From an uncultured Bacilli bacterium (GTDB lineage Bacteria; Bacillota_I; Bacilli_A; RF39; UBA660), in NCBI GenBank assembly GCA_934122395.1, contig CAKOWQ010000001.1:186001-250000 (forward strand): 64,000 nt of DNA. The letters run 5' to 3'. The notes beneath the pieces are model-generated. The model was not told where the DNA came from, made no database searches, and was given only the letters and a program-made list of their open reading frames with translations. The translations under genes and the position numbers were made by a program. Positions 1 to 8,605 of this stretch are shown here, piece by piece (the first letter of the stretch is position 1; each line of letters opens with the position of its first letter).

Positions 1-1927
1 TGCCATATATAACTATTTCTACATCAACTTTAGAATTGATTTTAGATAGACCAATAACTTCAGGAGATAGTGTTACTCTTTTTACTCCTAGACTTTCTAA
101 TAATTTTATACTTTCGTTATTGTTAACGTTTAAGTAGTAATCAGTGCATACTTCATTATCTTTAGAATATTTATTTATGCCACCTAATTCGCATACTAAA
201 ATGTTTGTATTTTTATATTCTTGAAACTTATTAATAACACGATCTAGTCTCAAATAAATTCTAGAGTCAGATTTATATTTATTAAAAAGATTTATATCAG
301 ACACATATATGTAATCAACATTATTAGATAATGCCGTTAGTAATTGTTCTTCATTTCTTACTAAAATACTTATTTTCTTTTCATTAGTACGGTTAATAGA
401 AGGGCTAGGTTCTAAAGTATTTATTTTTTTCTCTTTTACATAACATCTTTTATTAATTAAGTCTTCTGTTAACTCACGTCGCAAATTATTTAAGCTGCTT
501 AATGGAATAAAAATATTAGAATTCATTTCAATATTGATATTATTGACTTTAAATGGAGTGTTTCCTAATTTAGATAATTGTTTTATTATATCTTCTTTTC
601 CAACTGGACGATTAGTAGAGGATCCTACTACATCACCTTTTATACTAGAAGTGTTAATGCCATCAGTAAAAGATATTTCTAAAGGTGTGTTTAATAAGGC
701 TTTAACTGTAATATCAATATTAATTTTCTTTTCTTCATAATTATGTAATTTTTTTAATAATTTACTATCTATCGTAATTGAGACATTAGATTTTTCTTTT
801 AATCCTACTTTATTATCTACTATAGCAATATTATTACTAGAAATACTGTTAGTTAGCAGCATCTTAGAATTGTACAATTTATTTACAATCATACCTTTAT
901 CAACATCAGTAAACTTAATACCATCTTCTTGATTTAATTCATGATCTAGTTTTATTTTGATATATTTAGGATCTACTTCTATTACTTTACCTATTCTTAG
1001 ACCAATATGGTTTGGTGACTTAATATTCATAACATCTTTGCCATATTCATTAAATAAGTATCCATTAGTGAATTGTCTATTGAATAAAGTTTTTAATTCG
1101 TTAATTTCCTCGTTATCAATAGTTAGTTCTTGATTATTATAATATTTATCTATTAAAGTGCGATAGAATTTAGTAATAAATCCAACATATTCAGGGCTTT
1201 TCATACGTCCTTCTATTTTTAGACTTATAATATCACTATCTAAGATATCTTTTAAATACTTACTAGTATTTAATTCTTTCATACTTAATAAATAGTTACC
1301 ATCCGTTTTAATTTTTTCATCATTTTTATAAAGTTCATAAGGTAATCTACAAGAAGCGATGCATTCTCCTCTATTACCAGATCTATTCGTATTCATTGCA
1401 CTAAAAAGGCAACAACCAGAATAGCATACACATAATGCACCATGAATAAATACTTCTTTTTCAATATCTACATCTATATTTTTAATTTCATCAAGTGATA
1501 ATTCACGAGCTAGCACTACTCTTTTAACACCAAGATCTTTTAATAATTTTATTCCTTCAGAATTATGATTATGAGTTTGAGTAGATGCATGTATTTCAAG
1601 AAGAGGATATTTTTTGTGAACTAAAGAAATCATACCAATATCCTGCATTATTACAGCATCAACACCATTAACATATAAAAATTCTATATAATCCAAAAAA
1701 TCTTCTATCTCACTATCAAAAATAATAGTATTAACTGTTATATATATTTTAACACCATACAAGTGGCAATATCTAATAGCTTGTTGTAAATCTTCTGGTG
1801 CAAAATTGTCTGCGAACATACGGGCACCAAACTTCTTTCCGCCTAAATAAACAGCATCACAGCCATTATGTATTGCTTGATACAAGCTTTCCATATTACC
1901 AACTGGACTTAACAGTTCTTTCTTCAT
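1..1927 (-). CDS. U32 family peptidase-like protein (DUF3656 type), partial
   Basis: The start is ATG at 1927-1925, and the frame stays open for 642 codons to the left edge, so the C-terminus is missing. The protein begins MKKELLSPVGN, followed by the U32 barrel pattern (GCDAVYLGG, then EIHASTQTHN and VVLARELSLDEI). A cysteine cluster near residues 165-190 (CVCYSGCC, then GECIASC) matches the [4Fe-4S] ligands of the UbiU/RlhA branch of U32. The later part fits the DUF3656 extension. In E. coli the related RlhA is needed for 23S rRNA C2501 hydroxylation, so a tRNA or rRNA modification role is more likely here than proteolysis, but that is inference. Family assignment is firm; the exact function is not. 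Confidence 0.82.
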   Translation of the reverse strand, partial: MKKELLSPVGNMESLYQAIHNGCDAVYLGGKKFGARMFADNFAPEDLQQAIRYCHLYGVKIYITVNTIIFDSEIEDFLDYIEFLYVNGVDAVIMQDIGMISLVHKKYPLLEIHASTQTHNHNSEGIKLLKDLGVKRVVLARELSLDEIKNIDVDIEKEVFIHGALCVCYSGCCLFSAMNTNRSGNRGECIASCRLPYELYKNDEKIKTDGNYLLSMKELNTSKYLKDILDSDIISLKIEGRMKSPEYVGFITKFYRTLIDKYYNNQELTIDNEEINELKTLFNRQFTNGYLFNEYGKDVMNIKSPNHIGLRIGKVIEVDPKYIKIKLDHELNQEDGIKFTDVDKGMIVNKLYNSKMLLTNSISSNNIAIVDNKVGLKEKSNVSITIDSKLLKKLHNYEEKKINIDITVKALLNTPLEISFTDGINTSSIKGDVVGSSTNRPVGKEDIIKQLSKLGNTPFKVNNINIEMNSNIFIPLSSLNNLRRELTEDLINKRCYVKEKKINTLEPSPSINRTNEKKISILVRNEEQLLTALSNNVDYIYVSDINLFNKYKSDSRIYLRLDRVINKFQEYKNTNILVCELGGINKYSKDNEVCTDYYLNVNNNESIKLLESLGVKRVTLSPEVIGLSKINSKVDVEIVIYG

Positions 1928-1954
1928 ATAACCACCACAAAGATTATATCATGT

Positions 1955-1989
1955 ATTAAAAAAGAATGAAATCATCTTCATTCTTTTTG
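1955..1989 (-). terminator. Terminator of surface protein copy A
   Basis: A 10-bp inverted repeat (AAAGAATGAA / TTCATTCTTT) is followed on the minus strand by a T run, just after the stop codon at 1995. Confidence 0.8.
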
Positions 1990-1994
1990 ACTTA

Positions 1995-3479
1995 TTAATT
2001 AGTTTTTATAATGTATGGGTTATTTTTAGTTCCGTTTCCACCCATGATTTGAGCATCAAATTTTAAATTGATAACTGGTCGAACATCCCATTCACGATAA
2101 GAACCATCGTAACTCGTTTGTCCCTCGTCTACTACAAGGCATACATAAGCAGTTGAAGAAACATAATTAGGCGATATCATCCAAAAGCTTATTCCCGAAT
2201 TCATATAATAACCATTATTTTCCCAGCCACTAATTCCTCCTGCATAATTCGTTTCATCAGCCGTTATTAATCCGATTGGATAATCTAGAGCTTTATTACC
2301 TTTATTAGTCGTCTTAGTTGTATATAAATCATTTACTTGAGGACATTTGAATTGTGGCTTCTTCCTAGTCCAATTTTTAAATGATTCTAGTCTTGCTGTA
2401 GATCCATAAACCGTTTCGTTAACACCATATCCTAAAGCAGTATCACCTGGCTTCCAAATATTAGGGGCAGATGCTACACTTCTATCTCCACAGAATCCTG
2501 AATCAGCTAAATAACTTGAATAACTCATTAAATTATTTTGATACCATGTATCTATAAAAGTCTTTATTGTACTTGAATTAATATTTGCATGTGTCTCTTC
2601 ATACGTTGAAGCACCAACTGTCCCATACATATATCCTACATATGCATTATCAGTATCATCCTCATTAAACTTGCTCTTGCCTATCGAATCTTGCTTTATT
2701 AATCTTATTGAACCATCTTCATTTATTCTTACTATTCTCCATGTGAATCCTGCGAATGTTACATAGTTATTTTCTACTTCTCCTCTAAAATAATATGTTA
2801 CTTTATTATCTTCGGTATTGGTACTTGTATAATATAATCCTTTACCATTTGTATCACTACTTATCTTAGAAAAATCTATACTTGTATCCGCTTGTGCTTC
2901 ATTGTCTTTCAATATTTTTGCTGCTAGTCTTGTTGGTACTATTATAGTATCATCTGTTACTATCGTTTGTCCTGTATCTTGTACATAATTAATATTTATT
3001 GTTAATGTACTATCTATTAAATTAGGTTGGCTTGTTACATTGTTATCATATGATATTGTTACATCAAATGTCGTTGTTGTTTTACTTGCTAATTTGTCTC
3101 CCTTTTTAATACCTGTTATTTCAAAATTTATTGCATCACTTCCAGTCTCGCTTGCTGTTATATCATCTATTACTGCATTTAATGTCCCTTGATTTGCTAC
3201 TGTTATTTTGTAGACTATATTGTCTCCTGGGCTTGTTAAGTCTATATTGAATGTTGCTGTTGTTCCACTTGCTGTTGGTGTTTCTTTTATCTTTATTCCA
3301 CTTGTTTTGAACACCTCTGTTATGTCTGTAAATACCACTTTCCAGGTTGACTCTATACTTGATGTTCCTGTTATTGTTAGTTTTGTTGCAAAGGCTGCAT
3401 ACCCTACTGCCATTATACATATTAAGCTACACATTGCTATTATCAATATCTTCTTACTTTTCATATACTTTTCTTCCAT
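1995..3479 (-). CDS. Exported surface protein, copy A of a three-member family (phase-variable promoter)
   Basis: The protein has 494 residues. The start at 3479 was chosen because GGAGG lies six bases upstream; an in-frame ATG two codons earlier is too close to it. Residues 5-32 are a basic stretch then a hydrophobic signal or anchor segment ending GYAAFA. A beta-rich domain follows to about residue 170, ending with an ININYVQ strand, and resembles TasA/camelysin-like exported domains. A linker leads to a C-terminal domain from about residue 210 (NGKGLYYTSTNTEDN, TWRIVRINEDGS, FCGDRS, PQFKCPQ, FWMISP, VRPVINLK). That domain recalls the DUF6273 or C-type-lectin-like folds of gut Firmicutes surface proteins; this is my inference. 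No LPXTG or lipobox is visible, so attachment may be through an uncleaved N-terminal segment. Copies B (35695-37176) and C (48025-49770) are paralogues. Binding target unknown. Confidence 0.8.
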   Translation of the reverse strand: MEEKYMKSKKILIIAMCSLICIMAVGYAAFATKLTITGTSSIESTWKVVFTDITEVFKTSGIKIKETPTASGTTATFNIDLTSPGDNIVYKITVANQGTLNAVIDDITASETGSDAINFEITGIKKGDKLASKTTTTFDVTISYDNNVTSQPNLIDSTLTININYVQDTGQTIVTDDTIIVPTRLAAKILKDNEAQADTSIDFSKISSDTNGKGLYYTSTNTEDNKVTYYFRGEVENNYVTFAGFTWRIVRINEDGSIRLIKQDSIGKSKFNEDDTDNAYVGYMYGTVGASTYEETHANINSSTIKTFIDTWYQNNLMSYSSYLADSGFCGDRSVASAPNIWKPGDTALGYGVNETVYGSTARLESFKNWTRKKPQFKCPQVNDLYTTKTTNKGNKALDYPIGLITADETNYAGGISGWENNGYYMNSGISFWMISPNYVSSTAYVCLVVDEGQTSYDGSYREWDVRPVINLKFDAQIMGGNGTKNNPYIIKTN

Positions 3480-3511
3480 CTCCATCCTCCATTATTATTT
3501 TATCTGTAATT

Positions 3512-3542
3512 ATTATACCCCCCCCCCCTAGGGATTTTGCAA
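3512..3542 (-). promoter_or_regulatory. Promoter with an 11-G tract between -35 and -10 (copy A)
   Basis: On the minus strand the order is TTGCAA (3542-3537), a 19-bp spacer containing G11 (3528-3518), then a perfect TATAAT (3517-3512). The ATG lies 33 bp downstream of the -10. The spacer is two bases over the 17-bp optimum, so loss of two Gs would give an optimal promoter. Length change of this tract by replication slippage is the expected switching mechanism, as in known phase-variable promoters of other bacteria. Copy B has the same arrangement. Confidence 0.78.
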
Positions 3543-3655
3543 GATTATTTTTATAACTCTATTCTTTACTATATATTTAATTATAAACTAATTTCTTATT
3601 TAATTACTTTGGTAAATTTTGCCAGAAAAAAGATACATTCTTAATGTACCTATTT
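3531..3655 (-). repeat. Upstream cassette repeat, copy A
   Basis: This stretch matches 37228-37353 over about 120 bp, including long identical runs such as TTATTTAATTACTTTGGTAA (plus-strand reading) and the same small terminator hairpin at the far end. Together with the G-tract promoter and the signal-peptide codons it forms a duplicated 5' cassette shared by copies A and B. It is AT-rich and could carry an UP element or operator. Confidence 0.8.
3625..3652 (-). terminator. Terminator after ylbE-like gene
   Basis: The hairpin GTACATT-aag-AATGTAT followed by six Ts begins at the ylbE stop codon. The equivalent hairpin at 37323-37353 ends the prepilin peptidase gene, so this element belongs to the duplicated cassette. 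Confidence 0.65.
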
Positions 3656-3871
3656 TATAATATCTAAAAATGATGCAATTAAATTTATTTGATCATTAAT
3701 CTTATTTATTTTATCTTCAGTAGTTAATTTATACTCTTTTTTCATTTCTTGATCTAACTCTTTTATTGATAACGGATTTCTAATTAATTCCTTATACCAG
3801 TATGAATGATATTTTAAATAATGATATAAAGGTGGATTGCTTCTAATATGATTTACTAAATCTAATCTCAT
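3650..3871 (-). CDS. ylbE: YlbE-like protein
   Basis: This is a 73-residue protein with the YlbE pattern: an N-terminal MRLDLVNHIRSNPPLYHYL, then YWYKELIRNP, then a helical tail. B. subtilis YlbE is a small protein of unknown function encoded beside ylbD. Here the ATG overlaps the stop of the upstream ylbD-like gene (TAATGA), so the two are translationally coupled. The neighbouring order supports the assignment. No catalytic motif is visible. Confidence 0.75.
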   Translation of the reverse strand: MRLDLVNHIRSNPPLYHYLKYHSYWYKELIRNPLSIKELDQEMKKEYKLTTEDKINKINDQINLIASFLDIIK

Positions 3872-4233
3872 TAATCATCTAAATGTTGATATAGTGGCCT
3901 TGCTTGATATGTTGATTGATTATTATTACTTCCACCTAATCCTAGATCCTGTACTAATGAAATTGTCTTTTGTACTCCTTCAATACCATGCCTTACTTTT
4001 TCTAAATCAACATTTTTAACCATGTTTACTAATTCATTAAATGCTTTTTGATTAGTAACAGTAACTTTTTTTACATCATCTTTTTTTTCTAAATAATCAT
4101 TCCATACATTGTTATCTTCACCATATAAGTTGTACATTTCATATAATTTTTGCCATGTTACTTCATTATTATTAACACGCTTAGCTAAAATAGGGTTCTT
4201 TCTTACAAATCCCTTAAAATCTTCTTTAGACAT
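3871..4233 (-). CDS. ylbD: YlbD-like putative spore coat protein
   Basis: The protein has 120 residues. The N-terminal half (FKGFVRKNPILAKRV, WQKLYEMYNLYGED, WNDYL) matches the YlbD-like putative coat protein family. The C-terminal part is low-complexity, with asparagine and glutamine near the end (SNNNQSTYQARP). The start has GGTGAT seven bases upstream. Its coupling to ylbE and the sporulation genes elsewhere in the window support a sporulation-related role, although the molecular function in the family is not established. Confidence 0.75.
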   Translation of the reverse strand: MSKEDFKGFVRKNPILAKRVNNNEVTWQKLYEMYNLYGEDNNVWNDYLEKKDDVKKVTVTNQKAFNELVNMVKNVDLEKVRHGIEGVQKTISLVQDLGLGGSNNNQSTYQARPLYQHLDD

Positions 4234-4274
4234 ACAATCACCTAATAGATTATATGCCTATTATCAAAAAAATT

Positions 4275-4302
4275 GCATAATAAAAGCACTTAGTAGTGCT
4301 TC
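4275..4302 (-). terminator. Terminator of pheST
   Basis: The hairpin AAGCACT-acta-AGTGCTT followed by TTATT lies just past the pheT stop codon. Confidence 0.7.
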
Positions 4303-6665
4303 TATTTATCTCTTAGTTTTGCATGTAATTTATTTTCTACATCAGTTATTGCTTTATTAAATAAATTCATTACTTCTTCATCACTTAGAGTTCTATTTTG
4401 TTCTTGGAACGTTAAGCTGAAAGCGATTGATCTTTCATCAGGTAAAACATTTTCTCCTTCATATACATCAAAGATATTAATATCTGTTAATAATTTACCA
4501 CATGCTTTTTTAATAACACTCATAACTTCTTTAGCTTCAATATTTTTCTTTATTACAAATGCCATATCTTTAGTTATTGCAGGGTACTTTGATATTTCTT
4601 TATATTGCATATGTTTTACTTTGAATAAGAATAATTTATCTAAGTTTATTTCCATTACATAGATATCTTCCTTAGTAATACTTGGATGTAGTTTACCTAT
4701 TATACCTACATTAACACCACTTACTATAATTGATGCACTTTGACCTGGATGTAATTCTTTTATTCCAGCATTAGCTTCTAGTGTATAACGATTTTTGTAG
4801 CCTAAGTATTCTAATAATTCTTCTAAAATACCTTTAATTACATAGAAATCGACTTTTAATGAATCTAGACCTTTACCATATTCACCAGTCATTAATACTG
4901 CTAATTTATTCTCTTCATAATATTCATCATCTTTTTTATAGAAACCTTTACCTACTTCATAAATAGAAATATCATTATTGTTTCTTGCTTTATTATAATT
5001 ATAAATATTTAAAAGAGATGGGATTAAGCTATATCTTAAAGTGTTTCTATCTTCACTCATTGGATCTAATACTTTTACATATGAGAATTCATCATTAGTA
5101 TATTTTTTTACTTCAGATTCTGGAATTAATGAATAACTTAGTACTTCGTTTAATCCTAGGGATGCTAGTTTATTTCTAATAAATCTATTGTTCTTATTAA
5201 CACTTCCAGGTACTACTGGTAAAGTCATTACTTTTCCTTTAATTCTATCTATTCCATAAATTCTTCCTACTTCTTCAATTAAATCTTCAGCAATAGAAAT
5301 ATCTATTCTTCTTGTTGGTACAGTAACTGTTATAACATCATTATTTACATTTGTATTAAATCCTAATTTTGCAAATATATCTAATACTTCTTCTTTTGGT
5401 ATTTCAATACCTAAAACTTTGTTTATTTTGTCAAAAGTAATATCTATATTTTTGTCTTCTATTGTGATGTTTTTATATTCTTTTAATCCACTAGTTATTG
5501 TTGCATCAGCATATTTTTCTAATAAATGGCAACTTCTTTCGATAGCCATATAAGTTCTTCTTGGATCTAATCCTTTTTCAAAACGATTACTTGCTTCACT
5601 TCTTAATACTTTTTTAGATGTTTTTCTAATAGAAGTTGCATTGAATATTGCTGACTCTATAATAATATTTTTAGTATCATTTTCTATTTCAGTAGTAAGT
5701 CCACCCATAACTCCTGCTAGACCTACTGCTTCTTTATCGGTTGCAATTACAATATCAGCATTTGATAAAGTTCTTTCTTCGTTATCTAGTGTTGTTAATT
5801 TTTCATTATCTTCTGCCATACGTACTATTAGTTTGTTACCTAGTCTATCTGCATCATAATAGTGTAGAGGTTGACCTGTTTCTAACATAACATAATTTGA
5901 TATATCTACAACGTTGTTAATTGGTCTAATACCAGATGCGATTAGGCGATTTTTAATAAATGCTGGACTTTCTTTTATTGTTACATTAGTAACTTTTTTA
6001 GCTAAGAATAAAGGACAATTTTCAGTTCTTATATCAAGATTAAAATCATTAATGTTGCTACTTGCATCTTCTTTATAGCTTAAGTCAATGTCTTTAACTT
6101 TTTCGTTATATAAAGCTCCTATTTCATAAGCCATACCTAATATACTTAATAGGTCTCCTCTATTAGATGTAAGTTCAAAGTCAATTACTTCATCATCTAA
6201 TTCTAAGTATTTAATAGGGTCTTCACCTGGAATTGCATCGTTTGGTAATATATGAATTCCTTTTACATCTTCTTCACTTAGGAATTTGTGTTCAAGTCCT
6301 AATTCAGCCATAGAACATAACATACCACAAGATTCTTGACCACGGATAACACCTTTTTTAATAACGCCACCTGGAAGATTTGCTCCTACTTGCGCTACTA
6401 TTACTTTGATTCCAGCTTTTACATTTGGGGCACCACATACAATTTGTAATACTTCTGAACCGATATTTACTTTGCATACATGTAAGTGATCGCTGTCTGG
6501 ATGATCTACACACTCTAATACTTCACCAATTATCAAGTTAGTTGCTGGTATTAATTTACCACATGAATCATATTCGTTTCCAATACTAGTCATATCTTCT
6601 GCTAAAGAGTGAATATCTTTAGTTATATCTACATAGTCACTAACGATTTTTCTACTTAATTTCAT
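4302..6665 (-). CDS. pheT: Phenylalanine--tRNA ligase beta subunit
   Basis: The protein has 787 residues, the usual bacterial PheT length. It shows the N-terminal tRNA-binding OB domain (LIIGEVLECVDHPDSDHLHVCKVN), the B3/B4 editing region, B5, the core FDX-type region and the C-terminal anticodon-binding domain (MQYKEISKYPAITKDMAFV). It forms the alpha2-beta2 enzyme with PheS and charges tRNA-Phe; the B3/B4 domain edits Tyr-tRNA-Phe. I chose ATG at 6665 because AAAGGA lies eight bases upstream; the frame is open for seven more codons. The start overlaps the end of pheS by 14 bases, so the two are translationally coupled. Confidence 0.95.
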   Translation of the reverse strand: MKLSRKIVSDYVDITKDIHSLAEDMTSIGNEYDSCGKLIPATNLIIGEVLECVDHPDSDHLHVCKVNIGSEVLQIVCGAPNVKAGIKVIVAQVGANLPGGVIKKGVIRGQESCGMLCSMAELGLEHKFLSEEDVKGIHILPNDAIPGEDPIKYLELDDEVIDFELTSNRGDLLSILGMAYEIGALYNEKVKDIDLSYKEDASSNINDFNLDIRTENCPLFLAKKVTNVTIKESPAFIKNRLIASGIRPINNVVDISNYVMLETGQPLHYYDADRLGNKLIVRMAEDNEKLTTLDNEERTLSNADIVIATDKEAVGLAGVMGGLTTEIENDTKNIIIESAIFNATSIRKTSKKVLRSEASNRFEKGLDPRRTYMAIERSCHLLEKYADATITSGLKEYKNITIEDKNIDITFDKINKVLGIEIPKEEVLDIFAKLGFNTNVNNDVITVTVPTRRIDISIAEDLIEEVGRIYGIDRIKGKVMTLPVVPGSVNKNNRFIRNKLASLGLNEVLSYSLIPESEVKKYTNDEFSYVKVLDPMSEDRNTLRYSLIPSLLNIYNYNKARNNNDISIYEVGKGFYKKDDEYYEENKLAVLMTGEYGKGLDSLKVDFYVIKGILEELLEYLGYKNRYTLEANAGIKELHPGQSASIIVSGVNVGIIGKLHPSITKEDIYVMEINLDKLFLFKVKHMQYKEISKYPAITKDMAFVIKKNIEAKEVMSVIKKACGKLLTDINIFDVYEGENVLPDERSIAFSLTFQEQNRTLSDEEVMNLFNKAITDVENKLHAKLRDK

Positions 6666-7704
6666 TTTCATCATCCTTTCTATCAAATTGTTCTAGGAAT
6701 CTAATATCATCAGTATATAAGTATCTTATATCCGGAATAGCATATCTAAACATGGCAAATCTATCTAGCCCTGTTCCAAAAGCAAAACCTGTCCATACTT
6801 CTGGATCATATCCACCCATTCTAAGTACATTAGGATGAACCATACCTGCCCCTAATACTTCAATCCATCCAGTTTGTTTACATAAAGCACATCCAGTACC
6901 ACCACATTTAAAGCAAGATACATCTACTTCTACACTTGGTTCAGTAAACGGAAAATAACTAGGTCTAAATCTTACTTTTGTATTTTCTCCTAACATCTTT
7001 TTAGCAAATAATTCTAAAGTTCCTTTTAAGTCTGCTAGAGAAATATTTTTATCGATAACAAGACCTTCTACTTGTCCAAATTGATGTGAGTGAGTTGCAT
7101 CTTCATCTCTACGATATACTTTACCAGGACAAATCATACGAATTGGTGTCTTTTCAGTATTCTTTTGCATTGTTCTTGCTTGAACACTTGAAGTTTGTGT
7201 TCTAAGTAAGTATTCCTCATTGATATAGAAAGTATCTTGAGCATCTCTTGCTGGGTGTCCCAAAGGTAAGTTTAATAATCTAAAGCAGTTTTCATCTGTC
7301 TCTAATTCCGGCCCATCTACTACATCATATCCCATTGATACGAAGAAATCTTCTACATCTTCTACTATTCTGTTAAATGGATGACGACTACCTCTTTTTA
7401 ATTTTTTACTAGGTAAGCTTATATCAATTGCTTCTTTATTAAGACGATCGTTTAACTCTTTAGTTTTAATTTCTTCTTCTTTTGAAGAAATCTTCTCAGT
7501 TACTATTGTTCTTACTTCATTAGCAATTCTTCCTACTTCTTTTTTCTCTTCAACAGATAAATCTTTCATATTACTAGTAAGTTCTGTTACAAGTCCTTTT
7601 TTACCTAGATATTTTACTTTTAAATTAACGATATCATTAGATGAGCTTACTTCTTCTATATCGTTATTTAAAGCATTTAGTATTACTTCTTTTTTATTTT
7701 CCAT
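6652..7704 (-). CDS. pheS: Phenylalanine--tRNA ligase alpha subunit
   Basis: The protein has 350 residues. The N-terminal coiled coil (about residues 1-90) precedes the class II catalytic core. Motif 2 is visible around RTQTSSVQART and RRDEDATHSHQFGQVEGL, and motif 3 around GTGLDRFAMFRY. A zinc-like cysteine group (CFKCGG, CALCKQ) is present, as in many bacterial PheS proteins. SD GGAGGA lies six bases before the ATG. It is first in the operon with pheT and is preceded by a T-box leader, so expression should rise when uncharged tRNA-Phe accumulates. Confidence 0.95.
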   Translation of the reverse strand: MENKKEVILNALNNDIEEVSSSNDIVNLKVKYLGKKGLVTELTSNMKDLSVEEKKEVGRIANEVRTIVTEKISSKEEEIKTKELNDRLNKEAIDISLPSKKLKRGSRHPFNRIVEDVEDFFVSMGYDVVDGPELETDENCFRLLNLPLGHPARDAQDTFYINEEYLLRTQTSSVQARTMQKNTEKTPIRMICPGKVYRRDEDATHSHQFGQVEGLVIDKNISLADLKGTLELFAKKMLGENTKVRFRPSYFPFTEPSVEVDVSCFKCGGTGCALCKQTGWIEVLGAGMVHPNVLRMGGYDPEVWTGFAFGTGLDRFAMFRYAIPDIRYLYTDDIRFLEQFDRKDDENEIK

Positions 7705-7715
7705 GTGTCCTCCTT

Positions 7716-7940
7716 ATAAATAAAAAACACTCTACATCTAAGGGCGCTTACACGTGGTACCACCTTAGTTTATAGAATGTCTATACACTTATTCTCTTAA
7801 CGCGAGTAACGTTTACTATTAATAAAAGCTTATAAGATGAATTCATAAGTTTTACTTGTCACTTTCCACCAACCAGCAACTCTCTATTAAGATATTATCT
7901 TATTACTACTTCTTAATTACAGCCATCAAATATCGATATT
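7716..7940 (-). promoter_or_regulatory. T-box leader of pheST (Phe-specific)
   Basis: The minus strand carries the T-box hallmark AAGGTGGTACCACG at 7766-7753, followed by GCGCCCTTAG and a T run, the terminator side. Upstream are Stem I elements (AGAGAGTTGCTGGTTGGTGG). A candidate Phe specifier TTC lies at 7841-7839 within GAATTC. Uncharged tRNA-Phe binding would stabilise the antiterminator and allow pheST transcription. The motif is directly seen; the specifier position is my inference. Confidence 0.9.
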
Positions 7941-7984
7941 AATTATAACACAAGGTTATTTTTACATCAATACCTAAGTTATAA

Positions 7985-8015
7985 AAGAAAAAAGGAACTA
8001 TATACTTAATAGTTC
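7985..8015 (-). terminator. Terminator of frr
   Basis: The hairpin GAACTAT/ATAGTTC includes the last codons and stop of frr and is followed by a T run. Confidence 0.75.
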
Positions 8016-8543
8016 TTCTTCTTTTACTTTTAGTTTTTCATCTATTTTTTTGTTATATTCATTTACTAAGTTTTGAACTTCTGATGTTTGATGTTTTTCT
8101 ACATCTTCAGGTAATTCTAATTTTTCGATGTCTGCTATAGCATCATGTCTAATATTTCTAATAGCAACTTTACCTTCTTCAGCAATAGCTTTTACTTGTT
8201 TAGTAAGTTCTATTCTTCGCTCTTCTGTTAATGCTGGAATTACTATACGGATAGTTTCTCCATCATTATTAGGTGTATATCCTAAGTTAGATTCGAATAT
8301 TGCTTTTTCTATAGCACCTAAACAGCTTCTATCAAATGGTTTGATTAATAATTGTCTTGCTTCTGGTACTGATATTGTTGCTAATTGTTTTAATGGTGTA
8401 TCTGATCCATAGTATGAAACCATAACACCATCTAAACTACTAGGATTAGCACGTCCTGCTCTTACTGTTACAAAGCGTTTTTCAACGTTTGCTACTGCTT
8501 TTTCCATTTTATCTTCAGTTAATAATAACACTTCTTCATCCAT
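7998..8543 (-). CDS. frr: Ribosome recycling factor
   Basis: The 181-residue length is standard for RRF. Signature segments include VRAGRANPSSLDGVMVSYYG, ISVPEARQLLIKPFD and the C-terminal helix (HQTSEVQNLVNEYNKKIDEKL). RRF works with EF-G to split post-termination ribosomes. It is often next to pyrH and tsf in Bacillus, but here tsf is 23 kb away and no pyrH is seen. An SD (GGAGA) precedes the ATG, and a terminator hairpin overlaps the last codons, so it appears monocistronic. Confidence 0.95.
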   Translation of the reverse strand: MDEEVLLLTEDKMEKAVANVEKRFVTVRAGRANPSSLDGVMVSYYGSDTPLKQLATISVPEARQLLIKPFDRSCLGAIEKAIFESNLGYTPNNDGETIRIVIPALTEERRIELTKQVKAIAEEGKVAIRNIRHDAIADIEKLELPEDVEKHQTSEVQNLVNEYNKKIDEKLKVKEEELLSI

Positions 8544-8605
8544 TAAAATTCATCTCTCCTTGATTATATTTTACGAAAATTTTTAATGTTTGTAAATATA
8601 ATGTT

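Noticed and set aside
1995..3479. Copies A-C as pilins processed by the nearby prepilin peptidase
   Set aside because: Their N-termini lack the G-FTLIE type III signal; the hydrophobic stretch fits a Sec signal or anchor.
3220..3556. Plus-strand frames across the start of surface protein copy A, some reading through the C tract
   Set aside because: They are mirror images of the real minus-strand gene and promoter, and identical shadows occur at copy B.
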